Shown: positions 6,561 through 16,016, numbered from the stretch's first letter. The stretch: 64,000 nt of DNA from Chloroflexota bacterium (GCA_026708035.1 JAPOVQ010000030.1:1-64000); one strand, 5' to 3'. The notes: generated by a model not told the origin, from the letters alone. Numbers and translations are program-made.

Positions 6561-8500
6561 AGGGCCTCCTTCAACGCCCGCGCGGCGCTGGCGGTCATGC
6601 CGTCGACGGTGGCGAGTTCCGTCGCCGATGCTTGACGAATCTGATCGAGCGACCCGAAGGCGCGAATCAGGGCCCGCTTGCGCTTCGGGCCGATGCCCGG
6701 GATTTCGTCCAGGATCGATCGCCGCCCCTTCTTGGTGCGCAGCTTGATGTGAAAGCTCACCGCGAAGCGATGCGCCTCGTCGCGAATTCGCTGCGCGAGT
6801 CGCATGCCATCGCTGTCGTGGGGGAGCCGAATCGAAGTCGAGCGTCCGGGAACGAACAGCTCCTCGTGCTGTTTGGCGATCGCGGCCAACGGCATTTCCG
6901 CCGGATCGATGGCGAACTCCCGGAACACATCCAGCGCCGCGCTCAGCTGGCCCTTCCCGCCGTCGATGAGCACCAGGTCCGGCGCTGAACCCCATTCGCT
7001 GCTCGAGCCCGCCGTCACGTTGGTCGGCGCGGGCAAGTCCGTGTCAGGGTCCATCTCCCGCAGCGGGACAACAGCCAGCGCACGCGCCCCCAGGCTGGTG
7101 TCGGAAGCCTCTCCGGCGACCTTGGTATAACGCGCAAAGCGGCGTCGCAGCACTTCCCGCATGGATTCGAAGTCGTCGTTGCCCGGCTGGTTTCGGATCT
7201 TGAAGCGCCGATACTTGCCCTTCTTGGCCACGCCGTCCTCGAAAACCACGAGCGAGCCCACAACCAAGGACCCTTGGATGTGGGAGATGTCGTAGGCCTC
7301 GATGCGCCGCGGCAGACGCTCGAGCCCCAGCGCCGTGCCGATTTCGAGCAGCGCCTGCCGAAGCTTGCGGCCGGAGTTGAGCCAGCGAGCCCGCTCGATC
7401 TGCAGCGTGTCGCGCACGTTGCGGGCGGCCATGGCCACGAGCTTTCGCTTTTGGCCGCGCTGCGGGGCGCGGACCTCAACCTTCGCGCCGCGCAGGGTGC
7501 TCAGCCACGCGGCCAGCGGCTCCGGATCCGAAAGCCGCGCCGATGTGAGCACCAAGAGCGGCACCTCGGGCGCGCGGTCGTAGTACTCACGCACGAAGTC
7601 GTCGAGCATCTCGGCGTCCGTCTCCTCGCCCGTCACCGCCAGCTCGTAGGCGCCGCGCCCGATCATCTTCCCGCCGCGGATTCGTAGCACGGTTGCCTGG
7701 GCCTCGCGCCCCTCGCGCGCCGCGGCGATGACGTCGATCTGGCCGCCGCGCAGATCGGTGATCTTCTGCTCGGCGACGACCTTGTCAATCGCCTTGAGCC
7801 GGTCGCGATGCTTGGCGGCGGATTCGTAGTCGTGGGACTCGGCGGCGCTCCACATTTGGGCCGTGAGTTGCTCCACCACGTGGTCGTAGTCGCCGCGCAT
7901 GAATCCAACCGCACCGTCCACGACCGCCGCGTACTCCTCCACGGTGCAATAGCGCGTGCAAGGCGCAATGCACAGGCCGAGGTGAAATTTCAGGCACGGC
8001 CGTGGGATCGGCGTGCCCATGTCGATGGTGCACGTGCGGTAGGGAAACAGCCGGTTGAGCAGCTTGAGCGTCTGTCGCACCGATTTGGCGCTGGTGAACG
8101 GTCCGAAATAGAGCGCGCCGTCCCTGAGGATTCGGCGAGTCGTCCCGACGCGCGGGTACGTCTCACCGACCGTGATCTTGACGTAGAGGTATCCCTTGTC
8201 GTCGCGAAAGGTGACGTTGAATGGCGGACGGTGCTCCTTGATGAGGTTGTTCTCCAGCAAGAGGGCCTCGACCTCGGAATCGGTGACGATCACCTCGAGA
8301 TCTGCCACGCGCTGCACAAGGGAAACCGTCTTGGTCGAGTGGTCGCCGCGCCGGAAATAGCTGCGCACGCGGCTGCGGAGGGAGCGCGCCTTGCCGATGT
8401 ACACCACGTTGCCCTGCGCGCCACGCATGAGGTAGACACCGGGCGCGTCGGGCAGCCCGGCGAGCTTTTCTTCAACGGCGGCGCTGACCGCGGGGGTCAC
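6557..8500 (-). CDS. uvrC: excinuclease ABC subunit C
   Basis: UvrC makes the 3' and 5' incisions around bulky lesions held by UvrB. The 647-residue product has, in order, the GIY-YIG nuclease (GVYLMRG...VVYIGKARSLRSRVRSYF), a cysteine group consistent with the known UvrC iron-sulphur site (TCTIDMG, PRPCLKFHLGLCIAPC), the UVR region binding UvrB (around KHRDRLKAIDKVVAE), the RNase H-like second nuclease (including YDISHIQG and LVLIDGGKGQ), and tandem helix-hairpin-helix motifs (IPGIGPKRKRAL). A TTG lies 9 bases upstream, but AAGGAG is 2 nt from that TTG and 11 nt from the GTG at 8500, so the GTG is preferred. The gene is divergent from the permease gene. Confidence 0.96.
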   Translation of the reverse strand: MTPAVSAAVEEKLAGLPDAPGVYLMRGAQGNVVYIGKARSLRSRVRSYFRRGDHSTKTVSLVQRVADLEVIVTDSEVEALLLENNLIKEHRPPFNVTFRDDKGYLYVKITVGETYPRVGTTRRILRDGALYFGPFTSAKSVRQTLKLLNRLFPYRTCTIDMGTPIPRPCLKFHLGLCIAPCTRYCTVEEYAAVVDGAVGFMRGDYDHVVEQLTAQMWSAAESHDYESAAKHRDRLKAIDKVVAEQKITDLRGGQIDVIAAAREGREAQATVLRIRGGKMIGRGAYELAVTGEETDAEMLDDFVREYYDRAPEVPLLVLTSARLSDPEPLAAWLSTLRGAKVEVRAPQRGQKRKLVAMAARNVRDTLQIERARWLNSGRKLRQALLEIGTALGLERLPRRIEAYDISHIQGSLVVGSLVVFEDGVAKKGKYRRFKIRNQPGNDDFESMREVLRRRFARYTKVAGEASDTSLGARALAVVPLREMDPDTDLPAPTNVTAGSSSEWGSAPDLVLIDGGKGQLSAALDVFREFAIDPAEMPLAAIAKQHEELFVPGRSTSIRLPHDSDGMRLAQRIRDEAHRFAVSFHIKLRTKKGRRSILDEIPGIGPKRKRALIRAFGSLDQIRQASATELATVDGMTASAARALKEAL

Positions 8501-8659
8501 GCTGGGCAATCTCCTTGTCTGGCACGAGAGCAGGCGTTTCCTGGGTCGATTCTAGTGCGATGACATCGCGACCGGCCTTCGGCCCGACCGAGAATTGACG
8601 GGAAAGCGCACGGGAAACGCCGCCCGCGCGGGTAGAATGCCGCACAGTCGACCGGTTTC

Positions 8660-9868
8660 GTGGGTCGCCGAGCCCACGCGCGCGTGAACTACCTGCGTCT
8701 GCGGACGATCCTGTTCGTTCTGGGGATCGTTGTCGCCAGCATTTGGCTCTTGCAGTTTCTTTGGGGACTTGTCGGGAACTTCGCGGCCTTGGTCGTGACG
8801 CTGCTGCTGGCCTGGATCATCAACCTCATCGCGCTGGAGCCCGTGCGATTCATGCGCCGCTTCCGGATACCACGGTTGCTGGCAGCCACCATCGTCTATC
8901 TCGTGATCGCCGGTATCACCGCCCTTTCCGCCTTTTTCATCCTGCCGCCGCTGTTCGCCGAAATCGGCCGGGCCGCCGGAAACCTGACGGCGGGCGCCGC
9001 GAATGCCACGCAAATCCTTGAGAACCTGCGCGCGCAGCTGCTGCAATGGGGCGTGCCCCAGGACACCGTGACCGAGGTGGTCACCGGCTTCAATGCACAG
9101 ATCATCACGCTCGGTCAGGACATCGCCGCCGGAATCTTGGCGTCGACGGGAGCCGTGCTCGGCGGGCTCGGTCTGGCCATCCTCACCTTGATCATTTCGT
9201 TCTACATCCTGCTGGGATGGGATATGAACCTGCAGCGGCTGCGCCGCGAATTGCCCGCCGAGTGGCGCGCGCGATTCGACCGCGGCATTCGCTCCGCCGA
9301 GCGCACGTTCGGCGGCTGGCTCGGCGGCCAGGCCGTGGCGTCGACCATCTGGGGCGGCGCGGTGGTCCTGATCTTCTTCATCGCCGACATGCCGTTCGGC
9401 CTACTGGTTGCCGTTGCCACGGGCTTGCTCATGTTCATCCCGTTCGTTGGCCTCGCGGCCGGCATCGGACTCCCTATCGTGATGGCCCTAACCATTCGCG
9501 TCGATCTGGCGATCTGGGTTGGCATCAGCGTGGCCGTGCTCTCGCTCGTCATCGAGAACATCGTCAAGCCGCGGGTCATGGGCACCGCCCTCGGGGTCAA
9601 TCCGCTGATCGTGATTCTGAGCGTGATCATTGGCGGGGTAGCGGCCGGATTCTGGGGCATCGTGTTCGGCATTCCGATCGGCGCCCTAATCTGGACGTTC
9701 CTGCGCTGGGGCGCCCTCGAGGTGCTCCACGCGCAAGCCCGCCTGCATGAGCACCCGGACGAGCCGGCGCCGCAGCCAGCCGCGGCGCCGGCGGAGGAAG
9801 CCGACGGTGCCAACGGCGCCACGCTGCCCGAAGAGGCCAAAGAGCCTTCGCAAGGGGTTCGCGCATAA
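8660..9868 (+). CDS. AI-2E / PerM family transporter
   Basis: The 402-residue protein has about eight hydrophobic segments arranged as in the AI-2E transporter (UPF0118/PerM) family. A first pair lies at residues 12-60, a pore-like pair in the middle (GLGLAILTLIISFYILLGWD), and a C-terminal cluster with LLMFIPFVGLAAGIGLPIVM and the conserved ENIVKPRVMGTALGVNPLIV motif. Members export signalling molecules or ions; substrates are usually unknown. The tail after about residue 365 is Pro/Ala/Glu-rich and probably cytoplasmic. The start is GTG at 8660 or GTG at 8684; neither has a good ribosome binding site. Its stop overlaps the proposed start of the next gene. Confidence 0.88.
   Translation: MGRRAHARVNYLRLRTILFVLGIVVASIWLLQFLWGLVGNFAALVVTLLLAWIINLIALEPVRFMRRFRIPRLLAATIVYLVIAGITALSAFFILPPLFAEIGRAAGNLTAGAANATQILENLRAQLLQWGVPQDTVTEVVTGFNAQIITLGQDIAAGILASTGAVLGGLGLAILTLIISFYILLGWDMNLQRLRRELPAEWRARFDRGIRSAERTFGGWLGGQAVASTIWGGAVVLIFFIADMPFGLLVAVATGLLMFIPFVGLAAGIGLPIVMALTIRVDLAIWVGISVAVLSLVIENIVKPRVMGTALGVNPLIVILSVIIGGVAAGFWGIVFGIPIGALIWTFLRWGALEVLHAQARLHEHPDEPAPQPAAAPAEEADGANGATLPEEAKEPSQGVRA
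9852..9868 (+). promoter_or_regulatory. Shine-Dalgarno plus ATA start overlapping TAA stop
   Basis: AAGGGG (9852-9857) is followed by 7 nt and ATAA: ATA (9865-9867) is the proposed start of the ABC exporter subunit, and TAA (9866-9868) ends the PerM gene. The next in-frame NTG codon is the ATG at 9934, 23 codons later and inside the conserved first segment. Confidence 0.5.
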
Positions 9869-11637
9869 GGTCGCTCGTCCGGATTCTCAAATATGTCCGG
9901 CCGCATTGGCGTTGGGCGCTGCTGTCGCTCGCCATGTGGGGCGTCGCCACCGCCATGGACCTGCTGATACCGCAGGTCATCGCGCGCGTCATCGACGAGG
10001 GCATTGGGGCCGGCGACCGGACGCGCCTCGCCGCGCTGGTGGGCCTGACCGCCGCGCTCATCTTCGTGCGCGGCGCCGGGTTCTTTTTCACCCGTATGAC
10101 CATGCGGGTGTACGAAACGCGGGTGGCGTCCCGCATGCGCCTCGACTTCTACGCGCACCTGCAGCGCCTGCCGTTCAGCTACTACGACCGCGTGGACAGC
10201 GGCGACATCATTACCCGGGCCGTCAGCGACCTTAACCGCGCCCGGATGTTCGCCGGCGTGGGTGTGACCGAGACGGTGCGCATTCTCGGGCTATACGTCG
10301 CGATCATCGTGGGCATGGCCGTCACCAGCGCCACGCTCACGCTGATGATCGTTCCCGTGCTTGTGGTCTTGGCGGGCATGTCCATTTGGTACGGGAGCGT
10401 GGTGCGACCCATGTGGCAGCGCATCCAGCAGCAGCAAGCCGCCCTGACCCGGGTACTGTCGGAAAACCTGAACGGCGTGCGGGTGGTGAAGGCGTTCGCC
10501 AAGGAGCACGCAGAAATTGAAGCCTTCGACCGCTCGGCCAGCGACCTGTTCGACCTTTCCATGCGTCCCGCGCAGCTTCGCGCGCGGCTGATGCCCGCCA
10601 TGCTGGCCGTCGCCGGCATTGGCACGGTCATCGTGCTCGGCGTCGGCGGACGAATGGCGCTCGAAGGCGCCGTCTCCGTGGGCGTGCTGGTGGCGTTCTA
10701 CTACTACTTCGCCCGGCTGATTCCGCCCACGCAGCAGCTGGGATTCGTGGTGCAGCGCATTGCCATCGCCATCGCGTCGGGGGGACGCGTCTTCGAGCTG
10801 CTGGATGAGCCCGTGCGTATTGCCTCGCCGCCAAACGGTCACGCGCCGGACCGGGTGGACGGCCGGGTTGAGCTTGACGGCGTGAATCTGTCCTACGGCC
10901 GCCGGGAGCCAGTGCTGCGCGAAGTCAACGCCGAAGTTTCGGCAGGCTCGGTCATAGGAATCGTGGGGCCCACAGGGTCCGGCAAGAGCAGTCTGGTCCA
11001 GCTCATTCCGCGTTACTACGACGCGACCGCGGGCACGGTGCGGCTCGACGGCGTCGACGTGCGCCAATTCGACCTGGCGACCCTGCGGCGACACGTGGCC
11101 ATCGTCCCGCAGGACGCCATGCTGTTCTCGGACACCGTCCGAAACAATATCGCCTATGGCGATCCCGGGGCGGACACCGATCGCATCGTCGCCGCCGCGC
11201 GCGACGCCCAAGCGCTTGACTTCATCGAAGACCTGCCCGAGGGATTCGAAACCGTCGTCGGGGAGCGCGGCGTGGGACTCAGCGGCGGCCAACGGCAGCG
11301 GGTGACCATCGCCCGTGCGCTGCTCACCGAGGCGCCGGTGCTGATTCTCGACGATGCGACGGCCAGCGTGGACACGGAGACCGAACGCCGCATCCAGGAA
11401 GCCCTGCGGGCGCGGGCGCGCGGGCGCACCACGTTCGTCATTTCCCAGCGCGTCAGCTCCGTCCAAGGCGCCGACCGGATTCTCGTCATCGAGGACGGCC
11501 GCGTGACCGACCACGGCACGCACGACGAGCTGGCCGCCCGCCCGGGCTTCTATCACGACCTTGTGCAGCGGCAGCGTCACTCCGCAATCAATTCCCAAAG
11601 CTCCGGGCGCGCAGCCGCCCTTCCGGACGAGAGGTAG
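9865..11637 (+). CDS. ABC exporter half-transporter, degenerate-site subunit
   Basis: The protein (about 590 residues) has six membrane helices and a nucleotide-binding domain of the MsbA/BmrC type. Walker A GPTGSGKSS is at about 368, the signature LSGGQRQR at 472, and Walker B LILDD at 493-497. The usual catalytic Glu is Asp497, and the switch His is Gln528 (VISQRV). This is the pattern of the degenerate partner in heterodimeric exporters. The first NTG start (ATG 9934) would delete about 23 residues that look native (LVRILKYVRPHWRWALL), so the ATA at 9865 with AAGGGG 7 nt before it is preferred. It is paired with the next gene, 4 bp downstream. Likely cargo is lipids or drugs. Confidence 0.88.
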   Translation: MRSLVRILKYVRPHWRWALLSLAMWGVATAMDLLIPQVIARVIDEGIGAGDRTRLAALVGLTAALIFVRGAGFFFTRMTMRVYETRVASRMRLDFYAHLQRLPFSYYDRVDSGDIITRAVSDLNRARMFAGVGVTETVRILGLYVAIIVGMAVTSATLTLMIVPVLVVLAGMSIWYGSVVRPMWQRIQQQQAALTRVLSENLNGVRVVKAFAKEHAEIEAFDRSASDLFDLSMRPAQLRARLMPAMLAVAGIGTVIVLGVGGRMALEGAVSVGVLVAFYYYFARLIPPTQQLGFVVQRIAIAIASGGRVFELLDEPVRIASPPNGHAPDRVDGRVELDGVNLSYGRREPVLREVNAEVSAGSVIGIVGPTGSGKSSLVQLIPRYYDATAGTVRLDGVDVRQFDLATLRRHVAIVPQDAMLFSDTVRNNIAYGDPGADTDRIVAAARDAQALDFIEDLPEGFETVVGERGVGLSGGQRQRVTIARALLTEAPVLILDDATASVDTETERRIQEALRARARGRTTFVISQRVSSVQGADRILVIEDGRVTDHGTHDELAARPGFYHDLVQRQRHSAINSQSSGRAAALPDER

Positions 11638-11641
11638 CGCG

Positions 11642-13486
11642 ATGGCCCTGAGCGGCGCGAACGCCCGCGGCACGTTTGCCGAGGAGTCGGCGGAAGTTGC
11701 CGGCCTCGGCGCCCGTGTGGCCCGACGGCTGCTTGGACTGCTGGCCGCCGACCGCCGTCGCATGAGCATCGCGCTCACGGCGCTCCTGGCCGTCGCCGGG
11801 TTCGGCGTGCTGCAGCCCATCATCATCGGACGCGCGATCGACGACGGCGTACTGGCGAATGACGGGAACGTGCTGCTGTTCGCGGTCGTCGCCTACGCGG
11901 CGGTGACGCTCGGCCACGGAATCGCCCTGGGCGTCCAGCGGCAGTTGACCGCACGTCTCGGGAACCAGCTGCTGCATCGCCTGCGCACGGGGGTCTTTCG
12001 GCAGTATCAGCGCCTCTCGCTTGGATTCTTCGACCGCCAGATCACCGGACGCCTGATCAGCCGCGTCGTGTCGGACATCGAAGCGATCGGCGAGGTGCTC
12101 ACCGAAGGCGTGCTTGGCGCCGCGGCCGACGTGGCCATGCTTGTCGGCATCTTGGTGGCCATGAGCCTGCTGAGCTGGCAGCTCACCCTGCTGTGCCTGG
12201 TGGTGACGCCGCTGCTGTACGTCAGCGCGCGGCTCGTGGCCGCCCTGGCGCGTCGGTGGTACCGAACCATGCGAGCCCGCACCTCGACGCTCAACGGCGT
12301 GCTCGCCGAGTCAGTGCTCGGCATGCGCATCACGCAAGCCTTTGCCCGGGAGGCGGTGAATCTCGAGCGTTTCGACGTGGTCAACCAGTCGCAGCTCCAG
12401 GCGCAGCTCCGCACATTCACCATCTCGTCCGCCACCGTGCCCGTGGTCGAGGTGTTCACCGCCATCGCCACCGGCCTGGTGCTCTGGTTCGGCGGCAGCT
12501 TCGTGATTGATGGGATTGACGGGCTGACGGTGGGTCTGGTGGCCACGTTCGCGCTGTTTATCGAGCGCTTCTTCGCCCCAATCCAGGAGCTCGCCGCACG
12601 CTACGAAACGCTGCAGGGCGCCCTGGCCTCGGGTGAACGCGTCTTCGAGATCCTGGACATCGAGCCGGAGATCATCGACGCCCCCGACGCGCAAGACCTC
12701 GGGGAAATCAGGGGGGAGATCCAGTTCAGGCAAGTGAATTTCGGCTACGACCCCGAGTCGCCGGTGCTCCACGACTTCGAGCTGCACGCGCGCCCGGGCG
12801 ACATGATCGCGCTCGTCGGGGCGACCGGCGCCGGCAAGACCACCGCCATCAACCTGCTGTTTCGCTTCTACGACGTGACGTCAGGCTCGATCACGGTCGA
12901 CGGTCACGATGTGCGCCACGTGACCCAGCAATCGCTCCGACGGCGCATGGCCCTGGTGCTGCAAGAGCCAACGCTATTCAGCGGAAGCGTCCACGACAAC
13001 ATTGCGTATGGCCGACCGACGGCAACGCGCGACGAGGTTATCGCCGCGGCGAAGGCGGTTGGGCTGCACGACTTCGTGGAGTCGCTGCCGTTTGGCTATG
13101 ACACGCAGGTCGAAGAGCGCGGCGGCGGCCTCTCGATTGGGCAGCGGCAGCTGGTGTCCTTCGCCCGAGCGCTGCTGCTGGATCCGCGCGTACTGGTGTT
13201 GGACGAGGCGACGAGCGCCGTGGATGCCCAGACCGAGGCGTACATTCAGCGAGGCCTCGAGACCCTCATGGCCGGCCGGACGGCCATCGTGATCGCCCAC
13301 CGCCTCTCGACGGTGCAGCGGGCAACGGAGATCGTCGTCCTGGAACACGGGCGAATCGTGGAGCGCGGCACGCACGACGAGCTGCTCGACCACGGCGGTC
13401 TGTATCACGGCCTGCATACGCTGGGTCTTGGCACGATGGACGAGCTTGACAGCGCCACCGCGCGCCGCGCGGCCAGGGATTCATGA
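11642..13486 (+). CDS. ABC exporter half-transporter, catalytic subunit
   Basis: The 614-residue partner of the preceding gene has six membrane helices and a nucleotide-binding domain. Walker A GATGAGKTT is at about 393-401, the signature is LSIGQRQ (497-503), Walker B ends LDE with catalytic Glu522, and the switch is His553 (IAHRLSTV). Together the pair gives one complete and one crippled ATP site, as in TM287/288-type heterodimers. ATG 11642 follows GAGAGG by 7 nt and begins 4 bp after the upstream stop. A longer open frame reaches back into the upstream gene but has no support. The gene ends in an ATGA overlap with an esterase. Confidence 0.93.
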   Translation: MALSGANARGTFAEESAEVAGLGARVARRLLGLLAADRRRMSIALTALLAVAGFGVLQPIIIGRAIDDGVLANDGNVLLFAVVAYAAVTLGHGIALGVQRQLTARLGNQLLHRLRTGVFRQYQRLSLGFFDRQITGRLISRVVSDIEAIGEVLTEGVLGAAADVAMLVGILVAMSLLSWQLTLLCLVVTPLLYVSARLVAALARRWYRTMRARTSTLNGVLAESVLGMRITQAFAREAVNLERFDVVNQSQLQAQLRTFTISSATVPVVEVFTAIATGLVLWFGGSFVIDGIDGLTVGLVATFALFIERFFAPIQELAARYETLQGALASGERVFEILDIEPEIIDAPDAQDLGEIRGEIQFRQVNFGYDPESPVLHDFELHARPGDMIALVGATGAGKTTAINLLFRFYDVTSGSITVDGHDVRHVTQQSLRRRMALVLQEPTLFSGSVHDNIAYGRPTATRDEVIAAAKAVGLHDFVESLPFGYDTQVEERGGGLSIGQRQLVSFARALLLDPRVLVLDEATSAVDAQTEAYIQRGLETLMAGRTAIVIAHRLSTVQRATEIVVLEHGRIVERGTHDELLDHGGLYHGLHTLGLGTMDELDSATARRAARDS

Positions 13487-14190
13487 TGGTGCCCGGAGGC
13501 TGGAATCCCATTTCGGCTCCTCTGGATCACCTCATCGCCCCGCCGCGGACGGTTTCGGAGACCTGCGCGCTGCTCGTACTGCTGCACGGGCGCGGGGCCG
13601 ACGCGCACGACCTTCTGCCACTGGCGAACGAACTGGGTCGCGAAGACCTGCTGGTGGTGTCCCCGCAAGCGCCCTACGCGCTCCCCGGTCCATTCGGCAT
13701 CGGCTACGCGTGGTACGACATGCACGACATTGGCGATCCCGATCCCGTGACCTTCGAGCCGAGCTTGGCCCGGCTGCGAGAGTTCATCGATGAGGTTGTC
13801 GCGGGCTACCCGGTCGATGCAGACCGCGTATTCCTGCTCGGCTTCAGTCAAGGCGCGGTGATGTCGCTGGCCACGGCCTCCACCGATCCCAGGCGATTGG
13901 CCGGCGTCGTCGCGCTGAGTGGGTACCTGCCCGAGTCGGTGGTATGCGCCGAAGGCGGAAGGCTCGACGACCTGCCCGTCTTCATCGGACACGGCAATGC
14001 CGACCCACTCATCCCCGTGACCGAGGGCCACAAGGCCCGAGACGTCCTGATCGCCAAGGGCGCCGACGTCACCTACCGCGAATACTCAGTCGCCCACCGC
14101 ATCGCTCCCGAGGAGCTGAACGACATTCGTGGGTGGCTCAATGCCCGGCTAGACGCGGCCCCGCCGCGGGAGCCCTCGGGCCGCGGCTAG
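13483..14190 (+). CDS. phospholipase/carboxylesterase family alpha/beta hydrolase
   Basis: This 235-residue protein is a compact alpha/beta hydrolase of the phospholipase/carboxylesterase (Abhydrolase_2) family. The oxyanion region VLLHGRGADAHD is near residue 35. The nucleophile is Ser122 (LGFSQGAVMS), and the acid and base are Asp174 (GNADPLIP) and His205 (VAHRI). It probably hydrolyses short acyl esters or thioesters in the cytoplasm; no signal peptide is seen. The ATG overlaps the exporter stop as ATGA, so it is coupled to the ABC pair. A second ATG directly follows. Its stop TAG shares the four bases CTAG with the stop of aspS on the other strand. Confidence 0.88.
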   Translation: MMVPGGWNPISAPLDHLIAPPRTVSETCALLVLLHGRGADAHDLLPLANELGREDLLVVSPQAPYALPGPFGIGYAWYDMHDIGDPDPVTFEPSLARLREFIDEVVAGYPVDADRVFLLGFSQGAVMSLATASTDPRRLAGVVALSGYLPESVVCAEGGRLDDLPVFIGHGNADPLIPVTEGHKARDVLIAKGADVTYREYSVAHRIAPEELNDIRGWLNARLDAAPPREPSGRG

Positions 14191-16016
14191 TCCGCCGGGG
14201 ACTCTTCCTGCTCGCCGCGCACCATCAGATGCAGCTCGTCTAATTGCTCCGGCGCCAGCGGCCCGGGCGCTCCAAGCATGAGGTCGAATCCGGCCTGGTT
14301 CTTGGGAAACACGGTGACGTCGCGCAGGTTTTCGGTGCCCCCAAGGAGCATCGCCAGCCGATCCACGCCCATCGCGATGCCGCCGTGCGGCGGCGCGCCG
14401 TAGGTAAACGCGTCCAACATGTGGCCGATGCTGTCATCAATCTCCGCGTCGCTGTAGCCCATCACCTGGTAGATGCGCCGCAGGTCCTTGGCGCGATGGG
14501 CGCGGATGCTGCCGCCGCCGATCTCGTGCCCGTTGCAAATCAAGTCGTATTGCTTGGACAGCGCGCGCCCCGGGTCCGTGTAGAGAAGATCGAATGAATC
14601 GTCGGCCGGCGAGCAAAACGGGTTATGGCTGAACGTGAAGCCCCCGGTTTCCTCGTCGATCTCGAAGAGCGGAAAGTCGATGATCCACACGAACGCCAAC
14701 TGGTTCGGCTGGATCAAGCCCAGGGCTCGGCCCAGATGCAGACGCAGGGCCCCGAGAGCTTCGGCCACGACGGGCGCGGATCCGGCGACGATGCAGACAA
14801 GATCGTCCTGGTTTGCGCCGGCGTTCCGCGCCGCCTCGCGGAGCGCGTCCTCGCCGAAGAACCGGACCAGCGGTGAGCGGATGGAGCCATCGTCGTTCAA
14901 CGCAATAGTCGCCATGCCAGCCGCGCCGGCCTCTTGCACGATGTCCTGCAACGCGCTCACCTCGCGCCGCGAGTAGCCGGCGATGCCGGGCGCCACCACG
15001 GCCTTGACCTGTCCGCCGTCGGCGACGGCGTCGTCGAACGCGCGGAAGCCGCGACCGGAGACATCCGGGGCCACGTCCACCAGCTCGAGGCCGAAGCGCA
15101 CGTCGGGTTTGTCAGTGCCAAACCGGCGGATCGCCTCCGCGTGAGTGATTCGCGGGAACGGAACCTCCGCAAGCGCCTGCGACGACAGCTTGTCGACGAT
15201 GTGCAGATACAGCGACTCAATGAGTTCCAGCAGGTCCTCGCGCTCCACGAAGGCCATCTCGATGTCGAGCTGGGTGTGCTCGAACACGCGGTCCGCCCGC
15301 AGGTCCTCGTCCCGGTAGCAGCGCGCCAACTGGAAGTAGCGGTCCAGTCCGGCCACCATGATCAGCTGCTTCATCTGCTGGGGCGACTGCGGCAGGGCGT
15401 AAAAGTTCCCGGGATGCAGCCGACTGGGCACGACGAAGTCACGCGAGCCCTCGGGCGTGCTGCGGACGAGCGTCGGCGTTTCCAACTCCAGGAAATCGCG
15501 CGCCCACAGATACTCTCGCATCTCGCGCACGACCTTGTGGCGCAGCTCGATGAGCTCACGCAGACGCCGCCGGCGCAGGTCCAAATACCGGTAGCGCAGC
15601 CGGACGCTTTCGTCCACGTTCGTCTCGGCCGTGATCTCGAACGGCGGCGCCTTGGACTCCGCCAGCACCGTCACGGCCTGCACGCCAAGCTCGACGTCGC
15701 CCGTGGCCAGGTCGGGATTGGCGGTGCCTTGCGGTCGCTCGCGAACCGGTCCGGACACGCTGAGCACGAATTCCGATCGCGCGCGGCTGGCGGCCGCGTG
15801 CGCTTCCGGCGCCTCGTCGCGGTTGATCACGATCTGCGTGATGCCGTAGCGGTCGCGCAGGTCGATGAAGATCAGCCCGCCCTGGTCGCGGCGACGGTGC
15901 ACCCAGCCGTTGAGCGTGACGGCCTGGCCGGCGTGCGCGAGTCGCAATGCGCCGCACGTATGCGTGCGCTGCGGCCACGTGGCGCGCAGCGGAGCGGGTC
16001 GTTCAGCAGAAGTCAC
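14187..16016 (-). CDS. aspS: aspartyl-tRNA synthetase
   Basis: Class II synthetase that charges tRNA-Asp. The 609 residues show the N-terminal anticodon-binding OB fold (VTLNGWVHRRRDQGGLIFIDLRD, seen in part), motif 2 (RCYRDEDLRADRV), the bacterial GAD insertion (about 300-430) and motif 3 (GIAMGVDRLAMLLGG). This is the bacterial architecture. Whether it is discriminating or also makes Asp-tRNA-Asn cannot be decided here, since no gatCAB or asnS is in view. It starts at GTG 16016, 34 bp after infC on the same strand, and is probably cotranscribed with it. Confidence 0.96.
   Translation of the reverse strand: MTSAERPAPLRATWPQRTHTCGALRLAHAGQAVTLNGWVHRRRDQGGLIFIDLRDRYGITQIVINRDEAPEAHAAASRARSEFVLSVSGPVRERPQGTANPDLATGDVELGVQAVTVLAESKAPPFEITAETNVDESVRLRYRYLDLRRRRLRELIELRHKVVREMREYLWARDFLELETPTLVRSTPEGSRDFVVPSRLHPGNFYALPQSPQQMKQLIMVAGLDRYFQLARCYRDEDLRADRVFEHTQLDIEMAFVEREDLLELIESLYLHIVDKLSSQALAEVPFPRITHAEAIRRFGTDKPDVRFGLELVDVAPDVSGRGFRAFDDAVADGGQVKAVVAPGIAGYSRREVSALQDIVQEAGAAGMATIALNDDGSIRSPLVRFFGEDALREAARNAGANQDDLVCIVAGSAPVVAEALGALRLHLGRALGLIQPNQLAFVWIIDFPLFEIDEETGGFTFSHNPFCSPADDSFDLLYTDPGRALSKQYDLICNGHEIGGGSIRAHRAKDLRRIYQVMGYSDAEIDDSIGHMLDAFTYGAPPHGGIAMGVDRLAMLLGGTENLRDVTVFPKNQAGFDLMLGAPGPLAPEQLDELHLMVRGEQEESPAD

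Noticed and set aside
6561-6995. N-terminal extension of the acetamidase-like protein into uvrC
   Set aside because: The stretch is a shadow of uvrC; a perfect AAGGAGG with a GTGA overlap marks the start at 6560.
8549-8638. TAGAAT sequences on both strands between uvrC and the PerM gene
   Set aside because: Both resemble -10 elements, but neither has a -35 hexamer at a usable distance, so no promoter is claimed.
9747-10235. Possible frameshifted continuation of the PerM gene into the exporter gene
   Set aside because: The PerM gene ends normally after a Pro/Ala-rich tail, and the exporter N-terminus is in another frame with its own ribosome site, so two genes explain the data better.
14187-14190. 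CTAG shared by the stop codons of the esterase and aspS genes
   Set aside because: Tail-to-tail overlap of two TAG stops is a curiosity that needs no function.
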